Of a stretch of DNA of 64,000 bases, positions 48,497-62,163 are shown piece after piece. The translations under genes and the position numbers were made by a program. The DNA is from Gerris lacustris. Lineage: Eukaryota > Arthropoda > Insecta > Hemiptera > Gerridae. A model generated the notes under the pieces. It had not been told where the DNA came from and searched no databases. It saw only the letters and a program-made list of their open reading frames with translations. How positions within the stretch are numbered: the first letter of the stretch is position 1; every line of letters starts with the position of its first letter. The stretch covers positions 22,069,106 through 22,133,105 of the forward strand of contig OX578282.1 in the NCBI GenBank assembly GCA_951217055.1. Reading direction: 5' to 3'.

Positions 48497-48829
48497 TCAT
48501 CAGGAGTGATAGTCATTGTTAACGAACTGTATTGGTGATCAGGAGTGATAGTCATTGTTAACGAACTCTATTGTTGATCAGGAGTGATAGTCATTGTTAA
48601 CGAACTCTATTGGTGATCAGGAGTGATAGTCATTGTTAACGAACTCTATTGGTGATCAGGAGTGATAGTCATTGTTAACGAACTCTATTGGTGATCAGGA
48701 GTGATAGTCATTGTTAACGAACTGTATTGGTGATCAGGAGTGATAGTCATTGTTAACGAACTCTATTGGCGATCAAGAGTGATAGTCATTGTTAAACGAA
48801 CTGTATTGGGGATCAGGAGTGATAAGCAT
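48497..48829. repeat. 39-bp minisatellite, about 8.5 units
   Basis: Unit TGATCAGGAGTGATAGTCAT followed by TGTTAACGAACTCTATTGG, repeated with period 39 from 48497 to about 48829. Units differ mainly at CTC/CTG in the second half. A diverged unit (GAGTAACCATTGTTGAATG) lies at 48140, left of the neighbouring inverted repeat. Confidence 0.96.
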
Positions 48830-49820
48830 TTTAGTTCTGTAAACTGAATTTACCTCAACCAAAAAACGGAATATTTTATCATGGCAGCTCTTAATTCATT
48901 CCATACTTTCTATTAGCGCCCCTAGCGATCATATTCAAAACCAATATTTTAAAAAAAATTGGTATATTTTTTATCTTTGATAAAAATGTTTGTTTAGACC
49001 AATTTTCTTAATTTTCGTCAATTCTGTAAAAGTTAAATACTCTCTCACTATAATTACTCTTTGTACATCAAAGATTATGATCCATCGGTTAATTTAGATT
49101 ACTAAATTTACATTCCCTGACCAATTATAAATTATCATACACCTTGTTTTTTTAGGCTCGCTTTACTAAACCTCTTAAATAAATTAGTTAAAACAAAATC
49201 AATTTATTTTAATACCATCTATGTTAAAGTTATTTACTCTAATTAAGACCAATTAAAGTATCAATTTGACTCTATGTAATTGCATTCAAGGTTAAAGGAA
49301 ACCGTTGCAAGTAATATTATGCATGCAATTATTCCAGGTATATTAAATATTTCTAATATCTTTAAATGATTCCCAAGCTAATTTTTTATGATATTATAGA
49401 TATCAAAGTACACATTTTTAATTTTAAAAAAACAAAAAAACTTTACAATAATTCAATACAACATAATTTGATAAAAATGTAGAAAATATACATTTTATAT
49501 ATGATTCTACAATTATAAAATGACGTTTTGTATTAATTCTCAATTATAACGGTTTATTAAATTTTATTACTAACATAACTATTTATTTATTAGGTATAAT
49601 TAAAAACATTTATTCTTTTACATGAATTCATTACATATTTATAACTTGAAGGTTGAATTCACTTGCATTTAGCTATTTATTAATTATATAATGGATTTAT
49701 TGACTGTGAATGTGTATTGTTTTCTCATTTATAATGATTATATTGTACAGGAAAACTATCTAAATTGTTTATTTGATTTTTTTTAATAAGAAGGTCTTCT
49801 GAACTAAATTCAATACGATT
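48830..49820. other. Gene-free stretch
   Basis: AT-rich; nothing recognised. Confidence 0.6.
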
Positions 49821-49892
49821 GTCTTAGCTAGTTAATATAATGGGCCGGAAACATGGGGATACGTTGTTCGATTCCAGCCAGTGGGAGAGTTT
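49821..49892 (+). repeat. tRNA-like promoter remnant (SINE head?)
   Basis: TAGTTAATATAATGG at 49828-49842 resembles the D-arm/A-box region of Asp/Gly/Glu-type tRNAs, and GTTCGATTCC at 49866-49875 is a perfect B box. The spacing is shorter than in a normal tRNA and no acceptor stem pairs well. Likely a worn tRNA-derived SINE head or tRNA pseudogene. Confidence 0.35.
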
Positions 49893-50414
49893 TTTATCAT
49901 TACTAATCTCCTATGAATTGAATCGTTACCCATTAATTTGAAATTTTATTTATAAATAAATATATGTATTTGTTTTCTTTTATTAATAATAATTCTTTTG
50001 TCAACATGTTTCAATAAATTTGAGCCTTTGTATGACCATATAAAAGCATATACTTTCTAAACTTCATTTATACATTTATTTATTTACTTATGTTATTATT
50101 AATGTGTTTTTTTCTACTTGCGTGTGTATCAAATATATTGAGCATCCGATGTTCTTATATTCTGGAACCATATCATATATTTATTAGTTTTTATCAGTTA
50201 TACGTATTTTCAACATATATATTGTTTGGAAGGTATAGATATATGCGCTTAATACACGTAAACTTAGAATTTCATTTATTTATTTATTTTAATTATTTAT
50301 TTTGTACATATACTTGTATGGAAGGTATGTGCGTCTGATGCACGTACTGTCTGAACAAGTTTTTTTATTTATTTATTTACTTAATGGATTTTATAAAGGG
50401 TATTATCTATATAT

Positions 50415-50417
<3 letters not shown>

Positions 50418-50477
<60 letters not shown>
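50418..50477. repeat. (TA)n microsatellite
   Basis: About 30 TA units, followed by AAATACATCTATGTGTGTGTATATA. Confidence 0.97.
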
Positions 50478-50482
<5 letters not shown>

Positions 50483-51760
50483 CATCTATGTGTGTGTATA
50501 TAATAAATAAATAAAAATAAAAGAAGTTAAATGAGAATTTTGATTGAGCTATTATTCAAAGAGGTAAAAAAAAAACTTAAGTTATAGAAGGCAGGTTTGA
50601 GATAGTTCTTTTTTTTATATTTATTTTAGTTATTTTAAAAGTCAAGAGGAGATAGTGGTAGACTCATCGGAGGTGGGAGCAATTCTAAAACAAAAAAAAA
50701 GCCTCTGAAAATAAATGAGTCCATGTTTGGAAGCTAGTGTAATCCGCGGCTTAATTGGTCTCATCAGGCGAAGTTGATTCCACTGGAACGTCCCTTCGAC
50801 CAAGCCTCAAAAAAATCCCCCTCCAAAACATTCCCCTCATTTCTGATAAATTGACTAAATTAACATAAAATATTGTTTGTGAATTATCAGTGAGAAAAGG
50901 GAGACTTTTGTGAAAAGCAACTAAGGAATTAAGTAGTGTAGAGAAATGGCATTGGGAAAGGAAAAAAATTAGATGGAATGATAAAAAAAAAAAAAAAAAA
51001 AAATAATAATAATAATAAAAGAAAAAATAATTTATAAATAAATAACTATAATCTGATAAATTGATTTTAATCTTTATTTTGGCAAACAACAATTTGTTTT
51101 AGAATTAAAATAAAATATGAAATTAAGCAATATTAAAAGAATGAATGAAATTGATTGATTATTCTACAATAAGAAGTAGTCTCTGTCTTTTTTTTAAGTT
51201 ATTGATTTAGTAGTGAGTTATAATCCGATTTAGTTTTTTTTTTTTTTTATCAGTTCCGTATAAAAAAAAAAAAAATTGAATGTGGGTGGTCGGAATTTAA
51301 TATAAATAATTGTATGTATATATGTTTTTTAATTAAAATAAATGTTAAATAATGTGTAAATAAATAGTGTAATTAAATATTTTATTTGGACTAAAATTAC
51401 AGCAGAAGAAACCATATTATTGGGAAAAAAAGTAGCACAATCAAAATAAAAAAATAAAAAACCACATTCGAAGAACTGGTAGTCTAATTTAACATTTGTG
51501 TTGCAGCATTTATGCAACATATTATGCTCGTTTGTACATTGTATAACATTGAACTTTTTATTTATACAAAAAAAGTTAAATCTTAACAACAAACAATCGG
51601 ACATTGAACAACCAGCAAAGATAAATCCTAATTCAATCCCTCATTCCGGAGATACCCCCACTCCTGCCGTGTCTTATTTCGTGGTTTCAACCTAGCTTGT
51701 AACGAATAATAAAACAAGATACGCAAAACTATTGTCTAATTCGACAGTTATTAAAACTTT
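50478..51760. other. Gene-free stretch
   Basis: AT-rich, including A and T tracts at 50984-51001 and 51236-51249. The 113-codon minus frame at 50751-51092 is partly encoded by these tracts and is not supported. Confidence 0.55.
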
Positions 51761-52005
51761 GGTAAAACTGAAGAATATGAGGCGGTTAGAAAAGATGGCA
51801 GGGCCTCACTACAACGTATTTTTTTGACAAAGGGATGTCAACTCTCCTATGAACAAGTCATAGATGTAGAATTTCTCATGTTTAAATCGTACAAATTTAT
51901 TGATTGACAAAGGTATTGTACTGTTTCTAATCTCTTAAGTGTATAAATTAAGCATAGTTGTGCCGCCAAGTCATTCTCGACCAAGGCATCTCCTTCAATT
52001 CACCC
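51761..52005 (+). repeat. Repeat family C, copy 2
   Basis: GGTAAAACTGAAGAATATGA, GAAAAGATGGC, TATTTTTTTGACAAAGGGAT, CTCTCCTATGAACAAGTCAT, GTTGTGCCGCCAAGTCATTC and CATCTCCTTCAATTCA match copy 1 in order, with a small internal insertion near 51920. Confidence 0.85.
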
Positions 52006-52744
52006 AAAACGTTTAATAATTATATACCTTAATTATTTATAGCTTTTTAATTTCCTTTTCCTTTACCTAGTTAATTTAAAAAAAATATATTTAAAATTAT
52101 GATTATTTTGCTTTTGGTTTCTCTTATATTTTATTAAATAAATAGTTATTGTTGTATTGTTTCAAACTTGTCAGTCAGGAGCACTCTTCAATTTTTTTCA
52201 TTTCTTATTTCAAAGATGATAATTTTGTTCCCATTCAAAACAATTATCTACTAATCCAAATAATAACGTATACCTCTAATTATTTCACAGGTGTGATGTA
52301 AATTGATGTGAAAAGATCAAACAAAAAAACCGACAGACATTTTAAGATTATAACTCTAAAAGATCTTCAATTTAGATACTCATTTTGGAATAGACTAGAA
52401 AAAAATAGAGACTAGACAAAGAAAATTATCGTGAAATTAGATTATTCACCTTTTCCTTTCTTTCATAATGCAGCGTCTAATATCATTATTAGATATGCCT
52501 TTTTACATCTCCAGTAATAATTACAAGAAATAATTTTCTTACTTCGAAATTATGAAAGCATATTCTACGTGTACCCCACCCCCTCAACAAAAAGAACAAA
52601 ATAAAAACAATTAAATGTATTAGTGATATTACCAAATCATTAGAGGAAAGAAGGTCACCATTAATGGATTTTAAGTTGAAACCAATTTTTTTCTAAATTA
52701 TCTGCATTTTAGAAAAAAAATAGTTAAGTATAACGAGAATACTA

Positions 52745-52793
52745 AAGATAATAGTTTGCTAATTAGTGTGGCTCATAGCTTCTTCATGGCGCA

Positions 52794-52853
<60 letters not shown>

Positions 52854-53375
52854 TATAGATATATATTACAACCCATTATTGTCAATTGATTTTATCCCCC
52901 CCCCCCCTTGAAATTTTTCAAAATAGTTTCGATATTTTATAACCATAAAAGTATCAATCAAGCAATATGTAATGTGCGCAGGTAGTTGCAATTTATCTTG
53001 GGATGTCTTCGAGTTACTATCGACGTAAAATCCAAATTTCTTGTAAATTAGATGGGTACTGAGTTAATGAGTACTTGAGTTAATCAAATGGGAAATCAAA
53101 TTAGAGAAATAAATGGGCTCAGAAGGTTGAAACTTATGTGGGACCAGGAATTAGCTAATTATGACCTACCATTCAAATTTCATTAAAATCGGACGAGTAG
53201 TTTTTAAGATATGTTGGGTTCGCAAAAATGAATCGACAGATAGACAGACAAAAAAAATTTCTCTGAAGTCTAAAATGGATTTCTGTCATGGATATTTTTA
53301 ATTTTGAGACATCATTTTTTTTAGTTCTTCAAAACGATCACATAGCTTCCGTTTCGTTAAATAGTTAAACACATA
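52745..53375 (-). repeat. Repeat family A, copy 4, reverse orientation, with (TA)n inside
   Basis: Reverse of the 28-kb copy: GCTAATTAGTGTGGCTCATA near 52760, GGTTGAAACTTATGTGGGAC, TCAAATTTCATTAAAATCGG, CAGATAGACAGACA, then GATCACATAGCTTCCGTTTC near 53345. A (TA)n run of about 28 units (52796-52850) and a C13 tract have grown inside the end region. Confidence 0.85.
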
Positions 53376-54294
53376 GTTACCTTTTAAATAGCCTCAGGAG
53401 TAAAATTATTTAGTAAAAATACGTAAAAAGATTTTTCATTAATACAGGTGCAGTTAGAACCCTAAAATTTATTAATTATTTTCTCGTAGCTACTTGGTAT
53501 ATACTACCTGTAAAAACTAGGTTTTTTTTTTATGGTTTTCATTAACCTTGCTTGTTGAATTCGTAATTCTTCTAATTCCAAAGCGTATGTAAAAATGCTT
53601 TGATGCGTTCACTTCCCCTTTTATCCACTTTTTTTAAGTTGACTACCTTAGGAATACCTTTAGGAATTTTTTTTCTCGTCTAAACGGATGATTGTATATA
53701 CCAGCAGTGTTCTCTTCTCTCGGTCCGAAGACTATTAAGACCAATAATAAATGGCACTTCTCGAACTGGTAATTACCTTAATGGTTCATTATAAAAATTA
53801 AGGACTTGAGAGGCTAGAAGTTCGCCATTATACGTGAAAAATATATATATAAAACATATCCTTCTTCTACAATGGATTTTTTTCTCTCTCCAAGGAGACT
53901 TTATAATTATATGGCTTGCTTGCATAGCGCTTTAAAATAAAAAAAAATAAAAAATACTGCCATTTTTGAAATTGGATGAAAAAAAAAAAAACTGAAAAGG
54001 CCAGGAGGGGAAAAAACTTGGCTTTGTGATTCATTACCATGGTTTTTTTTTAATGACAATAAATTGTGGTCCTTTTTAAGTCCAAAGAAAAGTAGTTTTA
54101 ATACCTACCCACGCATTAAAAAATTTTAATGATAATATATGCTCTGATATAAAACTTGGTATTTTTATCTTAAAATATACTATTTTCTTTTTGTAATATT
54201 TATTTTTTTATATTTAATTACTATTTTCATCAGTGTTATAAATCAGTATAAGTAATAAAATTTACATAACAAGATAAGAGATATATTAATTAAT

Positions 54295-54298
<4 letters not shown>
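53376..54298. other. Gene-free stretch
   Basis: AT-rich with A/T homopolymers. Nothing recognised. Confidence 0.55.

Positions 54299-54385
<87 letters not shown>
54299..54385. repeat. (TA)n microsatellite
   Basis: About 43 uninterrupted TA units. Confidence 0.97.
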
Positions 54386-56663
<2,278 letters not shown>

Positions 56664-57362
56664 TATACTCTCTGGATGTTAATATATTTATTATTTTGAT
56701 TTCTTAAAAATAATAATTAAGATATATCATTGATTCAATGGATTGATGAACAATTGATTATCTCTTGAAAAACGAAGATTTTGGAAATTCTCTAGTCCCA
56801 AATTTCGGAGATAGTGGTTTCACTTAAGCGTCAAACCACCAAAGGGATTCATAGACTTGAAATTTGCCGAAGATTTCATTGAAAATCCAAATCAAATTAG
56901 AATTTAAGTGGAAGTAGGCGGGGACGACTGAAATAAAAATATTTACAAATAAAAATGACTTTTATGTTTATTTTACTTGTATTTCCTTTTATGATTTTAA
57001 AATAAATAAATAATTTAGTTCAGACATCTGTGAGTCATTTTATGATTACTTTTTTTCTTACTGGTTTTAAAAAGAACAAAAACTGAACTAATTTTTTAAA
57101 TTTTATCGTTTCATCCCTAGATCATTTATTTTGTTACGTTTGAGTAATTATCGTTATTAATTCTTGGATCTCTTTTAGATTATTTATATATTTTTTTTTG
57201 TTTGAAGAAATCAATTTACTAATCAAATGTGGTGTAGTATGTTTGATAACTGGTTTAGTTTCCAAGGGCTCGCTTGCGATTTTACGGATCCAATCTGTTG
57301 CCGATATTATTTTAAGATAAATGATTGATTTTTATTGACCTTTGGATCAATATTTGAAAAAG

Positions 57363-57363
<1 letters not shown>
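56664..57363. other. Gene-free stretch
   Basis: AT-rich; no feature recognised. Confidence 0.55.
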
Positions 57364-57424
<61 letters not shown>

Positions 57425-57425
57425 A
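57364..57425. repeat. (TA)n microsatellite
   Basis: About 27 TA units ending in TGTATATAATAC. Confidence 0.95.
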
Positions 57426-57705
57426 TACATCGTTGATTGGTTTTTTCGATTTAATATAACATAGCGAAATCGATAACAAGTATATATTTCTAATTAATAG
57501 TCTTTTTTAACCGCTTGTTAATTTATTTTTATTTTATAATTTATCTATTTGTGGTTTTGGGTTTGTAATTTTTTATTTATATAAAAACTATTGCTCATAC
57601 TTTGCCTATCTATATTACAATATGGAATTTTAATATTTTTCTACATCTAAATTTAATTTGTTTTAAGTGTGTCGATATTTTGTTGTACTAAATAATGTTG
57701 GCCGC

Positions 57706-57744
57706 ACTATGTGCCACACTAATTGGCAGTCTATTTTGATTATA
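57706..57744 (+). repeat. Repeat family A, 3'-end fragment
   Basis: ACTATGTGCCACACTAATTG followed by GCAGTCTATTTTGATT matches the 3' end of the family A copies. It lies only about 45 bp before the splice acceptor of the exon at 57788. Confidence 0.75.
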
Positions 57745-57787
57745 TTATCTTATTTATTTATTTTAATATTTGTTTTTGTTGTTATAG

Positions 57788-57901
57788 GAGGAGATGAGGA
57801 GTAAAGTGCCTGAGTGATGTCTTTGGAGAGGGACAGGGGCCGTCCCTGGCTCCTACTCATATTTTTGCTCTCTCTCCTGGCAATCGTCTCTTCAGAACAA
57901 G
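57788..57901 (+). CDS. First coding exon of an unidentified secreted or membrane protein
   Basis: A T-rich tract and TTATAG precede 57788, a good splice acceptor. The exon has 29 bp of 5' leader and an ATG at 57817 (context TGAGTGATGT). Coding runs to 57901, where CAAG is followed by GTACGC, a usable donor. It encodes 28 complete codons plus one base: a charged n-region (MSLERDRGRPW), a hydrophobic core (LLLIFLLSLLAIV) and a small-residue c-region (SSEQ), the classic layout of a signal peptide with likely cleavage near SS/EQ. It ends in phase 1, matching the exon-like segment at 59514. The acceptor implies an upstream untranslated exon that I could not locate. Family unknown. Confidence 0.6.
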
Positions 57902-58141
57902 GTACGCAACGTTATTTCATTGTTAAATACATAGATATTTCTCAGGGGGTCATTTGAATTTTGATTGAGGATGCCTAAGGTTATATGTACTTTGAAAATA
58001 CTTCGTACTAATAAGTTTAAGATATAGGTTAAAATATAGGGCTAATGAAAACGGTTTCTAATTATTTTGAGTTGGTAATTTAAGCTTAAATTTTAAGTAT
58101 TAAAGAACAGCAGGATTGTGCAGATGTAAATTATGGAGGCA

Positions 58142-58327
58142 CTTCTTTAGATTGTTACTCCCCTTTTAAAAAAACACCTGGGAGTAACGGTCTAAAGAAC
58201 GTGTACGGAATGTTCTTCTTCCTTTGTCCCAAAGTACATTGGACTAAACATCCCTTTTTCTTAATAGTTATTTAATCAGCCATTTTCATTCTAAAACAAC
58301 ACAGGAGAGTAACAATCTATAGAAGTA
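58142..58327. mobile_element. MITE family D, second copy with both ends
   Basis: Inverted ends CTTCTTTAGATTGTTACTCC and AGAGTAACAATCTATAGAAG, with an inner extra copy GGGAGTAACGGTCTAAAGAA at 58181. Interior phrases TTCCTTTGTCCCAAAGTACA and TTGGACTAAACATCCCTTTT tie it to 30071-30299 in the opposite sense. It lies in the putative intron between the exons at 57788 and 59514. Confidence 0.85.
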
Positions 58328-58476
58328 CCATTATGGAAACATTCCGGGTACATATTACTTACATTAAATCTTATCAGCTTATGTAAAGTGGCGTCCGATT
58401 GGTTGCGTATGCAACCAATTTTATGGTTTATACAGTTAATAGAGTGACTAACTCGTGTCATCCGTTACAAATATAG

Positions 58477-58709
58477 TAGTTATAAGTCCTTTGACAGGCT
58501 TAGTTCCTCCACGTTACATGTTACATATATAGTTATAAGTCCTTTGACAGGCCTAGTTCCTCCACGTTACATGTTACATATATAGTTATAAGTCCTTTGA
58601 CAGGCCTAGTTCCTCCGCGTTACATGTACTATAGTTATAAGTCCATTGACAGGCTTAGTTCCTCCACGTTACATATAGTTAAAAGTCCTTTGACAGGCCT
58701 AGTTCTTCC
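58477..58709. repeat. Minisatellite, about 5 units of 44-54 bp
   Basis: Unit TAGTTATAAGTCCTTTGACA followed by GGCCTAGTTCCTCCACGTTA and CATGTTACATATA, repeated five times with shortening toward the 3' end. It is in the putative intron. Confidence 0.95.
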
Positions 58710-59513
58710 AAGGGGCTGATAGTCAAATCTATTGCTAATAAAATCCACAAACTTTCTCTAGCTAGATTCATCCCGATTATTCTGTTGCTTATTTTAACTT
58801 TCTTAATTTTATAATGCCTGGATAATGAATAAAGTCTAAGTTTCAAAATTGTTATTTTTTTATTTATTTATTTTTATTTATTTTTATTTTTTTAAATAAT
58901 TTCTTGTCGAGAAGAAATGTTTTAATATAGTATATTAATGTTCCGTTACTCATTTAACAATTCCGATATAATCATATCGGAATTTAAATCTTAGTGAAAT
59001 ATCCCGTTTTTAATAGATTTTTTTTTTTTTAAATGCTTTTATACTTTAGTAAATTTGAATCTGTTTGGTATGGTCTAAAATGGATGGTATTTGTTGGTTT
59101 ATCTCCAGAAAATCATTTCGCTTGCTATCTTTTAATGATAATAAAACTATGATTATTCTTTGTTAATTTTAAATCTGATGGATGTTGAACAAAGGAAAAT
59201 AATAGACTATTACTTTAGTTAAAATTGATCAATATGCTTTCAAGAAATTTGATAAAAGAAACTAGGTTTTAGCCTGTTATCAATTGGATCGTGATCTGGT
59301 TCTGTTGTCGGTATTTTGCTTTGGATCTGCCCAATGAGTTGAATTGCATGATGTAGGTGGTCCTTTCTTATTTAAAAAAAAAAAAATATCATTTTTTTAT
59401 TTTCTTTCTGTTCTTACTCATTCCTTTGTTTGTTGTGCATCAGGGTCCGAGGTATAGAAAGGGAATTTTTTTCTTTTAAGTGATGTTTAAAGGCGTCTTG
59501 TTTTCCTTATCAG
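58710..59513 (+). other. Remainder of the putative intron
   Basis: AT-rich, with a run of TTTATTTATT near 58860. It closes with a TTGTTTTCCTTATCAG polypyrimidine-AG acceptor at 59498-59513. Confidence 0.5.
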
Positions 59514-59577
59514 ACAGTGGCGAGCTTGGCATTCTCCCCTCTCATCTTGTAGCTGGGGCCCGACGCTTAATTGAGTC
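59514..59577 (+). CDS. Second coding exon candidate of the signal-peptide gene
   Basis: A strong acceptor precedes 59514. Joined to the single leftover G of the exon ending at 57901, the first codon becomes GAC and the frame reads DSGELGILPSHLVAGARRLI then E, ending in the first two bases of a codon before GTAAAA at 59578. Reading on unspliced would meet TAA at 59579-59581, so the GT at 59578 is needed as a donor, although GTC|GTAAAA is weaker than consensus. The segment is GC-rich against its surroundings, supporting coding function. The mature N-terminus would be about 20 residues, too short to name a family. Confidence 0.5.
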
Positions 59578-59837
59578 GTAAAAAATTCTTAACCGGGCAA
59601 AGCAAAGGCTTAGCGCTTTGATGGAACAAAAACCTCTTAAAACATAACATTTTTTTTTTTCTTTAACTTGAGCAAATCACGCAGGTTTGTAACGTCTCTA
59701 TCAGTTTTAGAGTTAACTATGCCTAACAATTACTAATTTATTAGTACAACCTACCAAAGCTTATTAATTATTTAATAATATAAATAATAAATATCTAATT
59801 AGCTAATAGAGAAAAATATATCTTTTAATGATTCTTT
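59578..59837. other. Short AT-rich stretch, putative intron
   Basis: Follows the donor-like GT at 59578. It includes a T tract at 59650-59660. No further exon was recognised. Confidence 0.4.
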
Positions 59838-60470
59838 TTACTTTCTCATATAAAGAGAAAGTATTGTGATGGCGCAAAAATTCGATTTTGAGATTTTGAT
59901 GGATTTACACGTTTTGAGGTCCCCTGAGTCCAAAAAAGTGGTTTTTAAAAAATGTCTGTCTGTCGTCTGTCGTCTGTCGTCTGTCTGTCGTCTGTGCAGA
60001 CGCCTGGAGCCCAAACTACTGGGCCGATTTTGACGAAATTTGGCATACATGTTCAGAAAAATCATACCCCGAGGCGAAATCGAGAAATGAATTTTAGCTC
60101 TAAATTTGGGGGCGCTACCCCCCAAAAACTCTGAAAAAACATGAAAAAAAATTATTTCTCGAAAACGGTTCCGACGATTTTGATTAAAAAATTCTAAAAT
60201 GTAGTCCATTTGAATACGAATCCAACGATATAAGCCGTTTTCCCGGGAAAAATCTAGTTCCTGAGATATTAGCTTAAAACGTGGACGGAGAGAGCCCGGG
60301 TTCGATTCCCCGACCAGGAGAAGTTATTTTTATGATAAATTTTGATGAAATGTTCAATAATATTTAAATGTACATTTGAAAACTAATAAATGGAAACACT
60401 GGGCTAAGTAATTATAAACTCATATATGAGAAAGTTTGTCTGAGTTGTCTCGGACCGATTTTTTCTTTTT
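59838..60470 (+). repeat. Repeat family B, copy 5, with B box
   Basis: The longest copy, about 630 bp: TACTTTCTCATATAAAGAG, ATTGTGATGGCGCAAAAATT, a (GTCTGTC/GTCGTCT) minisatellite at about 59955-59998, GGGCCGATTTTGACGAAATT, GGCATACATGTTCAGAAAAA, GGCGCTACCCCCCAAAAACT, TTCTCGAAAACGGTTCCGAC, GGTTCGATTCC (B box, 60299-60309) and a TTGTCTCGGACCGATTTTTT end. Compared with copy 3 it keeps an extra segment around 60140-60180. Frames on both strands within it are incidental. Confidence 0.9.
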
Positions 60471-60516
60471 CACTACCTTTTTATATTTTTTTGTAGTTTG
60501 TCATTGGAGCCTCAAT

Positions 60517-60704
60517 CCAAAGTATTTTTTTGACAAAGGGATATCAACTCTGCTATGAACAAATCATACATATATAATTTCTCAAATGTTTAAATCATAC
60601 AAATGTACTGTTTGACAAAGGAATATTATCTCTCAAGTGTATAGATCAAGCAAAGTCGTGCCGCCAAGCGATTCTCGACCGTATTATCTCCTTCAGTTCA
60701 GCCT
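60517..60704 (+). repeat. Repeat family C, copy 3 (5'-shortened)
   Basis: TATTTTTTTGACAAAGGGAT, TATGAACAAATCATACATAT, GTTTGACAAAGGAATATTAT, GTGCCGCCAAGCGATTCTCG and ATCTCCTTCAGTTCAGCCTT match copy 1 more closely than copy 2 does. The first 80 bp of the family are absent. It lies about 45 bp from the end of the preceding B repeat. Confidence 0.87.
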
Positions 60705-61232
60705 TATTTTGTATTGTAATAATTTGATAAATATTACAACTTAACATTTTACATTTATTCATGTTACGTTTAAGGTTGTCCCAAGATGTTGCATTATTTA
60801 ATATAAGAAATTAAAATTTGAATGTAAATCAAATTTTATACAGCTTCTCATGCTGGGCAATTATTTTTAGTAAGTCATATAAATATTATTCGTTCGACAC
60901 AAGAAAATAAGAAAATTTAATTTATTTATAATTATTATATTTTTAACTGTTTTGGGAAATAAACAGTTGCAGTGCACGAACGTAATTATTCAATGTTAAA
61001 TGTAGGTCGTTAGTTCATATAATGTTTTTTAACTTGACCGTTTTTTTTCGTGTTCGTTTTTTTTCGAGGGTCAATAACATTTGAACATTTTAATTAAGCA
61101 ATTTCAATATGTCTTGTCCATTCTCTAACCAATTTTAAAAAAAGGTCAAACTGAAAAAAAAAATCAATTTATGTTCCTTTTAAAATCTATAAGTATATTT
61201 GTGTACAGACAGAAAAAGTATATATAAACATA
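60705..61232. other. Gene-free stretch
   Basis: AT-rich; nothing recognised. Confidence 0.55.
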
Positions 61233-61604
61233 ATGGACAACAAAAAGAAACTAATAAATAGAAGCAGGAGGATACGAGTGGCCCGATGCCTCCTGTTATG
61301 GCCCCACGTCACGAGCTACGAACAAGGCAATGGCTTACCAAGTTTTTCCTTTATACTTGGCCCGACACGCCTGCGTTCGGGTACCTCCGCCTCGGTTACG
61401 ATCCCTAACCGGTTTCTACGATCGACTTTTTGTACCGTCTATAAATCTTTTGTACGGCGGCAGCTTGGAAAAATCGTTTTACCCCTTCTTGCCACATATT
61501 TTGTCGACTTCTCTTCAATATACTATGTATATTTAAAAAAATACACAGACTTGTTGTTTAAAATAAAATTGAGAAAATATTGCTTAATTAATTTTTTTTC
61601 TTGA
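61233..61604 (+). other. GC-richer open island, function unknown
   Basis: A 123-codon frame from an ATG at 61233, plus an overlapping 68-codon frame (61330-61536), in a patch (61260-61500) with far more G+C than the flanks. The long frame reads RRIRVARCLLLWPHVTSYEQ, then GPTRLRSGTSASVTIPNRFL and FVRRQLGKIVLPLL, with no domain I recognise. A GCAG at 61263-61268 would give a phase matching the exon ending at 59577, but it lacks a pyrimidine tract. It could be a transposon or gene remnant. Confidence 0.3.
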
Positions 61605-62127
61605 GTAATTTCATATAATTACTAACTAATTCTGTGGCGAAGCACCCTTTAGAGGGCCTAAGCCTGCAAAAAGGCTGTTACTAGTAATTATGCAACGGAT
61701 GACACGGGGTCAGTGTGTCGCATCATTAGCTATATAAACCTTATAATTGGCAAACATAACCAGTTATTCGCTTCTTCACTTAAGCAGCTAACCATTTATA
61801 TGGCTCTAGTACCCTCCTGGCTACCAATAGAGAAATGACAGATAAATGGTATTCAGTATCATTATTAGTAAATAAAATGGAAAAGTGCCTAATGACAATG
61901 ACCATCTTGATCAAATGAGAACAGGAGGACAGATAATTAGATTAATATAGGGTCAAAAAAGTGACAGAATATTTCTTGCATAAACTGCATCTTTGTAATA
62001 TGTAAAATGCTTCTAATATTTTTTAGGATACAGTTGGAATTTCATGTTTAGTTTTCATTATTACTATGATGTACAGTCAGTTCTTAAATATTTGCGTAAA
62101 TATTCAAATGATTAGTCTACAAGTGGG

Positions 62128-62163
<36 letters not shown>

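Noticed and set aside
48497..48829. CRISPR-like array
   Set aside because: Units are directly adjacent with no unique spacers; it is a eukaryotic minisatellite.
59838..60209. 123-codon minus-strand frame with RRQTDDRRQTTDR
   Set aside because: It is the reverse of repeat family B including its GTCTGTC minisatellite; the same region is broken in other copies.
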